Of a stretch of DNA of 48,500 bases, positions 16,517 through 24,697 are shown piece after piece. Below the pieces are notes generated by a model. That model worked only from the letters and a program-made list of their open reading frames with translations, was not told the origin of the DNA and searched no databases. Source of the stretch: Sedimentisphaerales bacterium (GTDB lineage: Bacteria; Planctomycetota; Phycisphaerae; Sedimentisphaerales; Anaerohalosphaeraceae). Position 1 is the stretch's first letter. The number at the start of each line of letters is the position of its first letter. Location: positions 1-48,500 of the forward strand of contig JANQGW010000130.1 of the NCBI GenBank assembly GCA_028282905.1. The letters run 5' to 3'. A program made the position numbers and the translations under genes.

Positions 16517-19216
16517 GTGAAGTCTTTTGGCGATGACATTTATTTTCGGAAGCAGTGGCGGTCTTATCAGGCGCGGGTGCTTTCTGAGTTGGAGACACAT
16601 CTTGACGATCATCATCTGCATATTGTCGCGGCTCCCGGTTCGGGCAAGACGGTGTTGGGGCTGGAGGTGGTGCGGCGGCTGAATCGGCCGGCGGTGATTT
16701 TTTCGCCGACGCTGACGATTCGCGACCAGTGGGGCGAGCGGTTTACGTCATTATTTTGCCCGGTGAATTTTGATCGTGAGCGTTCGATCTCAAAGAGTTT
16801 GAAATCTCCCAAACTGCTGACGCTATCTTCCTACCAGGGGCTGCACAGTGCCTTTACCGGAAACAATGAAAACCTTGATGATGCTGAAGAAGAATCCGAC
16901 GTCGTACAACCGCAGACGGCAGAACCGACTATCGACAAAGACCAGCTGATCCGACAACTGAATGATTTTGGGGTTGGGACGATCGTGCTGGATGAGGCGC
17001 ATCATCTGCGGAATGAGTGGTGGAAGTGTCTGCTGGAACTCAAGGCGAAGCTAAACGATCCGATCATTGTTGCACTAACAGCAACGCCGCCGGTGGATGT
17101 TAATCCGCTGGAGTGGGAGCGTTACCAGACCATGTGCGGGGCGATTGATTCGGAGATTACCGTTCCGGAGCTGGTGCAGCAAAGGAATCTGTGTCCGCAT
17201 CAGGATTATGTTTATTTTTCGTCGCCGACGGGAGATGAACAAAAGGTTTTGGGGGAGTTTCGGGCCGATGTAAAAAACATAGTTCGGCAGATTTTCAAAG
17301 AAACCACGTTTATTGAAGCGTTGAAATCACATCCCTATGTCAACGATCCGCAGCGACATTTGAATGAGATACTGGAAGACGCCGCGTTTTTCTCGTCAAT
17401 TATCGTTTATGTTTTTCATGTGCAAAAGCAGGTGCCGCGAAAGCTGATGCATGTCCTCGGTGTCAGCGGGAAAAAGATTCCGCCGCTCAATGATGAGTGG
17501 ATGGAGATTCTTTTGACGGGCTGCTTGTATCGGTATGAAAAAACATTTGAAAACGGCCACGGGCTTTCTGAAGAAATTGTTCACTCGCTTAAACGTATTG
17601 GAGCATTGGAAAAGCGAGCGGTTCGATTTCGCAGTACTGCCGCGATTAAAAAACTGCTGAGTACCAGCCTGTCCAAGCTCGGCAGTATTCGTAAAATTGC
17701 GGCACTGGAAAACCGGGCATTAGGGGATCAGCTGCGAATGGTGATTTTGACCGATTACATTCGCAGGGCGGATTTGCCCAAAACTGCTGACGATGAAAAG
17801 CCGATTAAGCGAATCGGTGTGGTTCCGATTTTTGAAGTGCTGCGCCGCAGCAAGATGAATGTGTCCATTGGCGTGTTAAGCGGCAGTCTTGTGATACTTC
17901 CTCAAAGTGCCGTCACACAGTTTACAAACATATTGCAGCAGCATTCGATTGATACTTCACGCGTTCGTTTTGTGCCATTGGGCTGTGATGAAAACTTTGT
18001 GCGGGTTGACAGCAGCGGCCCTGTCCGGGCGGGTGTGATTAAAGCTGTGACGAGCCTGTTCAATCAGGGCGGCGTCAACATCTTGGTGGGGACTAAATCT
18101 TTGCTGGGCGAGGGCTGGGATGCGCCGTCGATCAACTCGCTGATTTTGGCCAGCTTTGTCGGTTCGTATATGCTGTCCAACCAGATGCGCGGCAGGGCAA
18201 TTCGAACACAGGAGGGCAATCCCGGCAAGACCTCTAATATCTGGCACCTGATCTGTATCGAAGACGCCGCGGGTGAATCGTCGGATGATTACGCGATGAT
18301 GATCCGTCGGTTTAAGTCGTATGTGGGCGTTTCATTTCAGGATACGTCGATTCAAAACGGCCTGGGGCGGTTAGGCATTGATAAGCCGCCGTTTAACCGC
18401 AGTCAGATCGAGGCGATGAATGAGAAGATGGTTGGCCGGGCGCTGGATCGGGAGGGCATGCGGCAGCGATGGCTTGATGCGTTTGCCGCGAATGAATCAG
18501 CACAAATGATTGAAGAATTGACAAGCCCCGTTGAATTTCCAAAGTCCCTGATTTTCGGGAAGACCTTCAAGGCTATATTTTTTGCAGTTTTCTTTTTGGC
18601 GGCTTTTATTGCTTCATATTTTGCCATCCCCGGAGATAATTTCAGTTTTGGACGGATTTTACGGATTCTGTCGAGTGTGGTGCTGGGGATTCCGGCTCTG
18701 ATTTTTGGGCTCATGAGCCTGAGGGCAGTGCACCTGTTTATCAAATATGGACCGGTTGCCTGTTGTGTGCAGAAGATCGGTCGGGCACTTTTGGAATCAT
18801 TGGTTTATACCGATGATGTTAAGACACCGCTGCGGAAAATGGGTGTTAAAGCTGAAACACTGGATGGCGGCGCGGTTTCCTGCCGCCTGTCCGGAGCGAC
18901 GACGTATGAAAAGTCGGTTTTTCTGGATGCGATGCAGGAAATATTAGACCCGATCCAAAATCCCCGGTATCTGCTGGTTCGTTGTTCGACATTCTGTGGA
19001 TTGAGACGCCGGGATTATCATGCGGTACCGGCGCTGTTAGGCAAACGCAAGGAAACGGCGGAATACTTTGCGGCTCGCTGGAAGAAATATCTCGGCGCGG
19101 GCCGGCTGATCTACACCCGGTCTGTGGAGGGGCGGCATTTGCTTATCAAGGCTCGCAGCCGGAGTTTGTCGTCGCGGCTGCAAAAACGGTCCGATCGAGT
19201 GAATGCCTGGAAATGA
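16517..19216 (+). CDS. SF2 (DEAH) helicase with C-terminal membrane segments
   Basis: An 899-residue protein. The GTG at 16517 is preferred, with AGAAGG six bases ahead; a GTG six bases earlier is also possible. Motif I APGSGKT (39-45), motif II DEAH (159-162), motif III TAT (188-190), and in the second RecA domain GTKSLLGEGWDAPSIN and motif VI QMRGRAIRT (about 555-563) mark an active superfamily 2 helicase of the restriction/DEAD class. Two hydrophobic helices follow at about 685-705 and 717-735, then a 160-residue basic domain I do not recognise. Membrane anchoring of such a helicase is unusual. No nuclease or methylase gene is adjacent. A role in DNA repair or defence is speculation. Confidence 0.85.
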   Translation: MKSFGDDIYFRKQWRSYQARVLSELETHLDDHHLHIVAAPGSGKTVLGLEVVRRLNRPAVIFSPTLTIRDQWGERFTSLFCPVNFDRERSISKSLKSPKLLTLSSYQGLHSAFTGNNENLDDAEEESDVVQPQTAEPTIDKDQLIRQLNDFGVGTIVLDEAHHLRNEWWKCLLELKAKLNDPIIVALTATPPVDVNPLEWERYQTMCGAIDSEITVPELVQQRNLCPHQDYVYFSSPTGDEQKVLGEFRADVKNIVRQIFKETTFIEALKSHPYVNDPQRHLNEILEDAAFFSSIIVYVFHVQKQVPRKLMHVLGVSGKKIPPLNDEWMEILLTGCLYRYEKTFENGHGLSEEIVHSLKRIGALEKRAVRFRSTAAIKKLLSTSLSKLGSIRKIAALENRALGDQLRMVILTDYIRRADLPKTADDEKPIKRIGVVPIFEVLRRSKMNVSIGVLSGSLVILPQSAVTQFTNILQQHSIDTSRVRFVPLGCDENFVRVDSSGPVRAGVIKAVTSLFNQGGVNILVGTKSLLGEGWDAPSINSLILASFVGSYMLSNQMRGRAIRTQEGNPGKTSNIWHLICIEDAAGESSDDYAMMIRRFKSYVGVSFQDTSIQNGLGRLGIDKPPFNRSQIEAMNEKMVGRALDREGMRQRWLDAFAANESAQMIEELTSPVEFPKSLIFGKTFKAIFFAVFFLAAFIASYFAIPGDNFSFGRILRILSSVVLGIPALIFGLMSLRAVHLFIKYGPVACCVQKIGRALLESLVYTDDVKTPLRKMGVKAETLDGGAVSCRLSGATTYEKSVFLDAMQEILDPIQNPRYLLVRCSTFCGLRRRDYHAVPALLGKRKETAEYFAARWKKYLGAGRLIYTRSVEGRHLLIKARSRSLSSRLQKRSDRVNAWK

Positions 19217-19226
19217 GAATGCTGCA

Positions 19227-19254
19227 GGCAGTAGGCAGTGGGCAGCGGGCAGTA
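19227..19254. repeat. Tandem 7-base repeat, four units
   Basis: GGCAGTA, GGCAGTG, GGCAGCG, GGCAGTA in direct succession just after the helicase stop. Confidence 0.75.
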
Positions 19255-19323
19255 GGGACAGGCGGTATAATTTGGCGAATGTTTATTGAATAATGGACGG
19301 TGGTGCTTTATATTAGGTGCCGC

Positions 19324-19351
19324 TGGATTCCCGCCTGCGCGGGAATGACAT
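19324..19351. repeat. Short palindromic repeat (dRS3-like)
   Basis: TGGATTCCCGCCTGCGCGGG followed by AATGACAT; the inverse orientation of the copy at 4145. Confidence 0.75.
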
Positions 19352-19388
19352 CTGATAAGTTGAGAATTTTTTAAAAATGGAGTTTGAG

Positions 19389-20288
19389 ATGGCTAATGTC
19401 GTGTTGCAGACGGATATTGCGGGGGTTGAAGGCAAGCATGGAAAGGTGCGGGACATTTATGACCTGGGCGATTCGCTTTTGATCGCGGCGTCGGATCGAA
19501 TCAGTGCGTTCGACGTGATTATGCAGTCGGGGATTCCGCATAAAGGACAGGTCTTGACGGATATTTCGCGGTTCTGGTTCAAATTCCTGGACGGCGTGGT
19601 CGAAAACCACCTGATTACGAGCAATGTGGCCGATTTTCCGGCTCCGTTCTGCGATTATCCGGATCAGCTGGCCGGGCGCACGATGCTGGTCAAGAAAACC
19701 AAAGTGCTGCCGGTCGAGTGTATTGTTCGCGGCTACATTACCGGTTCCGGCTGGAAGGAATACCAGCGGGAAGGTACCGTTTGTGGGATTAAGCTGCCCG
19801 AAGGCCTGAAACAGTGTCAGCAGCTTCCGGAAGTGATCTTTACGCCTTCGACCAAGGCGGAGATTGGCGAGCATGACGAAAATATCGATTATGAAACCTG
19901 TGTCGGCCTGATCGGTGAAGAAGCCGCGACGTTTGTACGGGACAAAAGCCTTGAAATCTTCCAGAAGGCCAGTGAGTATGCGGCCTCGAAGGGGATTTTG
20001 CTGGCCGATACGAAATTTGAGTGGGGTGAGATTGACGGCAAGATTATCCTGATTGACGAAGTGCTGACACCGGATTCGTCGCGGTTCTGGCCGGCGGATA
20101 AGTATGAGGCCGGACGTGACCAGGAAAGTTTCGACAAGCAGTTTGTGCGGAACTATCTGGAAGAGATCAAGTTCGATAAGTCCGGCGAAGGTGTGGTACT
20201 GCCGGATGAGATTATTGAGAATACCTCCGCCAAGTATATCGAGGCGTATGAGAAGCTGACCGGCGAAAAGTTCGTCCCAGCCGAATAG
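19389..20288 (+). CDS. purC: Phosphoribosylaminoimidazole-succinocarboxamide synthase
   Basis: SAICAR synthetase, 299 residues, the step of purine synthesis that joins aspartate to CAIR with ATP. The ATG at 19389 is preferred because GGAG lies about 6 bases ahead, over the ATG at 19377. Family motifs are clear: GKVRDIYDLGDSLLIAASDR (substrate and ATP site), ECIVRGYITGSGWKEY, TPSTKAEIGEHDENI, and LIDEVLTPDSSRFWPADKY. The length is that of the longer eukaryote/planctomycete-like form rather than the 237-residue E. coli type. No other pur genes are near, and repeats flank it on both sides. Confidence 0.95.
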   Translation: MANVVLQTDIAGVEGKHGKVRDIYDLGDSLLIAASDRISAFDVIMQSGIPHKGQVLTDISRFWFKFLDGVVENHLITSNVADFPAPFCDYPDQLAGRTMLVKKTKVLPVECIVRGYITGSGWKEYQREGTVCGIKLPEGLKQCQQLPEVIFTPSTKAEIGEHDENIDYETCVGLIGEEAATFVRDKSLEIFQKASEYAASKGILLADTKFEWGEIDGKIILIDEVLTPDSSRFWPADKYEAGRDQESFDKQFVRNYLEEIKFDKSGEGVVLPDEIIENTSAKYIEAYEKLTGEKFVPAE

Positions 20289-20298
20289 TTGAGGGCTT

Positions 20299-20444
20299 GT
20301 CATGCCGGGCTTGATCCGGCATCCAAACCGTAACGCACTGGACCCCGGCTCGAAGGCCGGGGTGACAAAAAGAAAAGTAAAGGAATCCCGGCTTATGCCG
20401 GGATGACTTTTTTAAATAGATTCCTCGGCTGCGCTCGGAATGAC
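20299..20444. repeat. Composite palindromic repeat block
   Basis: Successive hairpin units: GTCATGCCGGGCTTGATCCG / GCATCC, then CTGGACCCCGGCTCGAAGGC / CGGGGTGAC, then GGAATCCCGGC...GCCGGGATGAC, then AAATAGATTCCTCGGCTGCG / CTCGGAATGAC. These are the same words as at 2211, 27691 and 35555. The remaining bases up to 20624 hold no gene. Confidence 0.75.
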
Positions 20445-20624
20445 GACATCAGCATTTGGAATGACTGTGTTGGTGGTTGGGTGTTGTGGTGGAATAGAAA
20501 ATTGTAGCAACAGAAGCCCGAAGCGGCAGCGCCGGGATGCGAAGCCCGGTGGCTTGGATTCTGTTTGAATCGTTATCGTGTCGCTGCCGCTCCACGCTTT
20601 TGTTTATTGGGATATTGTAATTGT

Positions 20625-21410
20625 ATGACATCGCCGGTGGTTGAGCTTGAGGGGGTTTGTTTTTGTCGCAAGGAGCGACAGATCCTGGCTGACATTTCGT
20701 GGACGATCGAGGCCGGGGCGCACTGGGCGCTGCTGGGGCCGAACGGGTCCGGCAAGACGAGCCTGCTGAAAATCCTGACCGGGTATGCGTGGCCGACGTT
20801 TGGGTCGGTGCGTGTGCTGGGTGAGCGGTTCGGAGCGACGGATGTACCGCGGCTGCGAAAGGTGATTGGCTGGGTCAGCAGTGCGATGACGCAGCGATTG
20901 CCGGCCCAAGACGCGGCGATTGACGTGGTGGCTTCCGGACTGGACGCGTCCATCGGCCTGTATCGGCACATCAGCGACGAAGAACGGGACAAATCAACCG
21001 CCATGTTGGAAAAGCTGGGCGGGGCGTCGATTGCCGGGCAAAAATACGGTACTCTCAGCCAGGGCGAAATGCAGAAGGTATTGATCGCGCGGGCGCTGGT
21101 GTGTGAGCCAAAGTTGCTGATTTTAGATGAGCCGTGCATCGGGCTGGACCCGGCGGCGCGGCAGCATTTTCTCAATGATATGGCGGTTTTAGCGGAAGCC
21201 GACCATGCGCCTACGATGATTTTTGTGACGCATCATATCGAGGAGATTGACCCGTGGATTCGTAATGTGCTGCTGCTCAAGGATGGGCGGATTTTAGCGA
21301 CGGGCGATCCAGACGAGGTGATTACGACGCGGCGGATGAATGAGCTGCTGGACAGTCCCTGTACGGTGTTTCGGCAGGGCGCTGAGTTTCTGCTGCGGAT
21401 GGACGGGTGA
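20625..21410 (+). CDS. ABC transporter ATP-binding protein
   Basis: A 261-residue nucleotide-binding subunit; the ATG at 20625 is where ABC homology begins, though no strong ribosome site is seen. Walker A GPNGSGKTS (38-46), signature LSQGEMQKV (about 142-150), Walker B LLILDEPCIGLD (about 164-175) and the switch His in VTHHIEEI are all present, so it is a competent ATPase. The sequence resembles ModF/YlmA-type soluble ABC ATPases. No permease is adjacent; instead its stop overlaps the start of an MFS transporter by four bases. Substrate unknown. Confidence 0.88.
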   Translation: MTSPVVELEGVCFCRKERQILADISWTIEAGAHWALLGPNGSGKTSLLKILTGYAWPTFGSVRVLGERFGATDVPRLRKVIGWVSSAMTQRLPAQDAAIDVVASGLDASIGLYRHISDEERDKSTAMLEKLGGASIAGQKYGTLSQGEMQKVLIARALVCEPKLLILDEPCIGLDPAARQHFLNDMAVLAEADHAPTMIFVTHHIEEIDPWIRNVLLLKDGRILATGDPDEVITTRRMNELLDSPCTVFRQGAEFLLRMDG

Positions 21411-22570
21411 GTATGGAGCTATCGCGGGGTGATTATCGCAGGCAGTGGGCGCAGCTTCTGGCGCTGACGGGGGCGCATTTTGTTGCGGATATGATTCCCG
21501 GTTTTATGCACCCGTTATTGCCGGCGTTTCAGGAATTGTACCAATTGAGCATTGCGGAAGGGGCGGTCCTGCTGTCAATCTTTCTTGTTTCTGCCAACGG
21601 TATTCAGGTGGTGATTGGCCATATTCGCCCCAATGAGGACCGGCCGCTGCTGCTGTACGGCGGACTGCTGCTGATCAGTTCGATTGCAATGTTCGCGGTC
21701 GTGCCGCCGGGTGGATTGGCGCTGCTGTGGCTGAGTATGATTTCGGTAGTGTGTGGTTTGGGTGTTGGTATGACACACCCGGAGATGCTGCGGGCGATTC
21801 ACCGCCTGGATAAGATTTCATCGGCGGTCAGTTCGACGGTATTTATGGCCGGCGGCGTGGTGGGGTTTGCCGCCAGCGGCTGGTTCAGCACGTATTTGTT
21901 TGAATTATGGGGGATTCAATCGTTATTCCCGTTTTGTATCGCGGCACTGGTGATGTTGCTGTTGTTGCCGGCGTTTCGTATTCGATTAGCCGTTGAGCGG
22001 GACGAGCCGGCACGAAAAGCGGCGGCGCAGACCGAGCGGATTTCGTTCTGGCTGGTAATGGCGATGGCGACGCTGGGTGCCTGTTCGGCGGAAGTTTTAG
22101 TGTGGATTGTACCGCAGCGGATTGCAGAACTGAATTTGAGTCCGACATTCGGTGGCGCGGCGGTAGCGCTGTTTAGTCTGTCGGGTGGTATCGGCGGCAT
22201 TGTTATGGCTATGCTGGCCAACAAGTTTGGCGAGCTTCGGCTGATTCGTTGGATGCTGGGACTGGGGATTCCGTTTTTGGTGGCCTATTTATATTGGCTG
22301 CCTGAGCCGTGGTCGCCGTGGCTGTTGTTTGCGGGCGGCTTTTTTTCTTTTGGTGCGTATCCGCTGATGGTCAGCCTGGCGCGGCATAGTGAGGGGCCGA
22401 ACCTGGGCCGGCGGATGGGATTGATCGTCGGCGGTATCTGGCTGATCGCGTGTGTGCTGCCGATGGTGTTGGGGCCGGTGGCAAAGCATTTCAGCACAGT
22501 GCCGATCCTGTTTTGCGTTCCGGTCGGATATGTGTTATCATTGCTGCTGGCGTTGAAACCGAGACGATGA
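21407..22570 (+). CDS. MFS transporter, fosmidomycin-resistance (Fsr)-like
   Basis: A 387-residue protein with about 12 membrane helices. The GTG at 21407 overlaps the ABC gene stop (GTGA); an ATG at 21413 is an equally good start. HFVADMIPGFMHPLLPAF in the first helix and SAVSSTVFMAGGVVGFAASG in the middle are typical of Fsr-like major facilitator exporters. A basic RxxxGRRMG-like loop (HSEGPNLGRRMG) is present between late helices. It is likely an efflux permease for a small molecule. Coupling with a lone ABC ATPase gene is odd, since MFS carriers do not need one. Confidence 0.87.
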   Translation: MSMELSRGDYRRQWAQLLALTGAHFVADMIPGFMHPLLPAFQELYQLSIAEGAVLLSIFLVSANGIQVVIGHIRPNEDRPLLLYGGLLLISSIAMFAVVPPGGLALLWLSMISVVCGLGVGMTHPEMLRAIHRLDKISSAVSSTVFMAGGVVGFAASGWFSTYLFELWGIQSLFPFCIAALVMLLLLPAFRIRLAVERDEPARKAAAQTERISFWLVMAMATLGACSAEVLVWIVPQRIAELNLSPTFGGAAVALFSLSGGIGGIVMAMLANKFGELRLIRWMLGLGIPFLVAYLYWLPEPWSPWLLFAGGFFSFGAYPLMVSLARHSEGPNLGRRMGLIVGGIWLIACVLPMVLGPVAKHFSTVPILFCVPVGYVLSLLLALKPRR

Positions 22571-22586
22571 AATGGACGGTGGATTA

Positions 22587-22651
22587 AACCATGAAGAGCA
22601 TGAAGCTCATGAAGATTTTTTTTCTTCAGTCTCTTCATGGGCTTCATGGTT
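22587..22651. repeat. Inverted repeat, AACCATGAAG...CTTCATGGTT
   Basis: AACCATGAAGAGCATGAAG on the left faces CTTCATGGGCTTCATGGTT on the right, separated by a T-rich centre. It could fold into a hairpin after the MFS stop and resembles widely scattered CATGAAG-type repeats. Confidence 0.6.
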
Positions 22652-22694
22652 AATGATGCTGCTGCAAAACAGCACGATAGAATGAGCGAGGACT

Positions 22695-23450
22695 ATGTTA
22701 GACTATGATTTGCATATTCATACGGAGTACTGCGGGCATGCGGGCGGGATGACGATTCCGGCGATTTGTCATCAGGCCGATTACCTGGGTTTGTCTGCGA
22801 TTGCGATTACCGATCATATCTTTAAGCCGTCGGACTGGGCATTTGTTGAAAAGATTCGGGCAGAGGTTAAGGCGTGCAATACGCACTGCAAGGTGTATGT
22901 CGGCGCCGAGGTGGATGTCGATGCGATGCATACGGACGGGCGGCTGGTGACCGATGATCTGGACGGGCTGGATATCGTGATTGCCGGCTATCATTATGTG
23001 CCGACGGTGGGCAATTATCCGCGGTCGATCGAGGAGAACCCGCTGGAAGCCGAGGAGTTTATGAAGGTGTGGACGTCGTCGCTGCTGGGAGTCGTCAGCA
23101 ATCCGAATATTCATACGCTGGCCCATCCGGGGCGACTGCTGGCGGCATCGGTTGACCTGGATGTGTATTTTGACGATGCGATGGCGGTGTTCGAGCAGGC
23201 CGCCAAGTTGTCGACGGAAAATCATGTTGCCTGGGAACTGAACGAACTGAGCGGTTATCGGTTGAGCCATTACTGGCAGGAGCACTGGTGGCAGATTTCG
23301 CAGATCGCACTGGACGCGGGCGTCAAGCTGGTGTACGGCTCCGATGCGCATCAGCCGGAGGCGATTGGAATGCATAACTTCGTGGACCTGGTCCGCGAAA
23401 AGCTAACCAAACACAGCCTCGCGAGGCCGGAAGAACTGGTGGAGAAATAA
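22695..23450 (+). CDS. PHP-domain phosphoesterase
   Basis: A 251-residue PHP protein. Metal-ligand motifs occur in order: DLHIHTEYCGHAG (residues 5-17), ITDH (about 38-41), VGAEVDVD (about 74-81), LAHPGR (about 141-146) and YGSDAHQPE (about 215-223). This layout matches histidinol-phosphatase-like/YcdX-like PHP enzymes, which use a three-metal centre to hydrolyse phosphoesters. Histidine biosynthesis genes are absent here, so the substrate is open. Confidence 0.88.
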   Translation: MLDYDLHIHTEYCGHAGGMTIPAICHQADYLGLSAIAITDHIFKPSDWAFVEKIRAEVKACNTHCKVYVGAEVDVDAMHTDGRLVTDDLDGLDIVIAGYHYVPTVGNYPRSIEENPLEAEEFMKVWTSSLLGVVSNPNIHTLAHPGRLLAASVDLDVYFDDAMAVFEQAAKLSTENHVAWELNELSGYRLSHYWQEHWWQISQIALDAGVKLVYGSDAHQPEAIGMHNFVDLVREKLTKHSLARPEELVEK

Positions 23451-23453
23451 TTT

Positions 23454-23511
23454 TTAGACAGGATTTACAGGATTGAAGGAATTATCAATAAAATAGAAGG
23501 GACGGGAAAAG
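23454..23511 (+). repeat. Upstream part of a tandem duplication, with AGACAGGATTTACAGGATT
   Basis: The about 58 bases before the first YcxB-like gene match those before the second (24641-24697), including AGACAGGAT, ACAGGATTGAAG and a GGGA-rich ribosome site. The duplicated unit therefore included the leader. Confidence 0.7.
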
Positions 23512-24600
23512 ATGAAGGTTTCGTATGCAGTTGATTCTGAAAAGTTTATTCAAATCTATCGGTATTTTTTTAAAAATACCCGGTCTGGGGCAGAGTGTAT
23601 TCAGACCAGGAAATTTATATTGTTTTCGCTCGTTTGTTTTGGGATATTGTTTCCTGTCGCCATAATCTCGACAGACTCTGGAAAATTCCCTGCGATGCGT
23701 TTCTATGTTCTTAGTATGTTTTTGCTTGTGATTTTTTCCAAGCAACTATTAATAAAAGCTCTGCTCTGGTCACAAAGAAAGAAATTACATGAGATTGAAA
23801 ACGAAACTGTTGAAATTGAGCTTCACGATGATGTTATTTCGTTTCGGGGTAAAGCAGGGTTAGTTCAATATGACTGGAGGTATGTAAAGTATCTTGAAAG
23901 GACGGAGCAGTTCTTGTTGATTAAGGGGTGGCACAGTGACCAAATAATCCCACGATATGCATTTAATACACAAGAATCTTTCGAGGAGTTTTGCAGACAG
24001 GCAGATATTTCTTTTAAGAAATCCGAAGCGACTGATGAAAAACAGTCTAATAAAAATAGTAAGTGGGCGCATTACTCACCTATATTATTGGGTTTTATAA
24101 TAGCCCTGTCTCTGTCTTCCGGAAGTCAAAGTAGTGATGATCCTCAATACCTAAGGGATGCGGATGGTTTCTGGCACGAAGTTCTTCGTTCTGAAACGAT
24201 CTGGACAAATTATACATTTGATACGACCCGTGATTTTCAAAAAATGGTGACGGAAGAAGATTGGACCAAGCACATTGGAGTGTTAAAGGAAAGATATGGC
24301 AGAGTTCAATCCAGATATCCGATAGCAAGTGTTAAAACCGATGATAAACCGGCCAGAGCGGTCGTCTTGCACCGGATTTTGGGGCAGAATGAGTCGTATT
24401 ACATACGGACCTATTTAGTAGAAGATTCGCCTGATTGGGAAGTTAACGGTTATGATATTATTACGCCTGTTAATGTTGACGTTAAAGAACAAACGTTTTC
24501 ACTTGAAAGCGACAGGGCATTGTTGAAAAGTAAACTGCCTTACAAAATACCGGTTACCGACAAGAGCGTTTTAGAACTGTCCGGATACGAAGGGGATTAG
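23512..24600 (+). CDS. YcxB-like membrane protein, copy 1
   Basis: A 362-residue protein. Two membrane helices lie at about 39-60 and 64-85. A small domain follows at about 90-165 (VISFRGKAGLVQYDWRYVKY...IIPRYAF), which resembles the YcxB-like domain. A third hydrophobic helix at about 188-205 leads to a C-terminal domain of about 150 residues that I do not recognise (FWHEVLRSE, YTFDTTRDFQKMV, RAVVLHRILGQNESYYIRTY, SLESDRALLKSKLPYK). The next gene is a full-length paralogue. Composition is visibly more A/T-rich than the neighbouring purC-PHP block. Function unknown. Confidence 0.75.
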   Translation: MKVSYAVDSEKFIQIYRYFFKNTRSGAECIQTRKFILFSLVCFGILFPVAIISTDSGKFPAMRFYVLSMFLLVIFSKQLLIKALLWSQRKKLHEIENETVEIELHDDVISFRGKAGLVQYDWRYVKYLERTEQFLLIKGWHSDQIIPRYAFNTQESFEEFCRQADISFKKSEATDEKQSNKNSKWAHYSPILLGFIIALSLSSGSQSSDDPQYLRDADGFWHEVLRSETIWTNYTFDTTRDFQKMVTEEDWTKHIGVLKERYGRVQSRYPIASVKTDDKPARAVVLHRILGQNESYYIRTYLVEDSPDWEVNGYDIITPVNVDVKEQTFSLESDRALLKSKLPYKIPVTDKSVLELSGYEGD

Positions 24601-24640
24601 TCTCATTTTGGATTGTAAATTGTCGATTGGATATTATTTT

Positions 24641-24697
24641 CAGACAGGATGAACAGGATTGAAGAAATGATAATCAAAATGGAAGGGAAGGAAAAAG
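24641..24697 (+). repeat. Downstream copy of the duplicated leader
   Basis: AGACAGGATGAACAGGATTG, then AAGAAATGATAATC, then GGAAGGGAAGGAAAAAG and the ATG; the counterpart of 23454-23511. Confidence 0.7.

Noticed and set aside
22587..22651. Ordinary terminator after the MFS gene
   Set aside because: The arms are CATGAAG repeats without a following T tract on the plus strand, so it is listed as a repeat.
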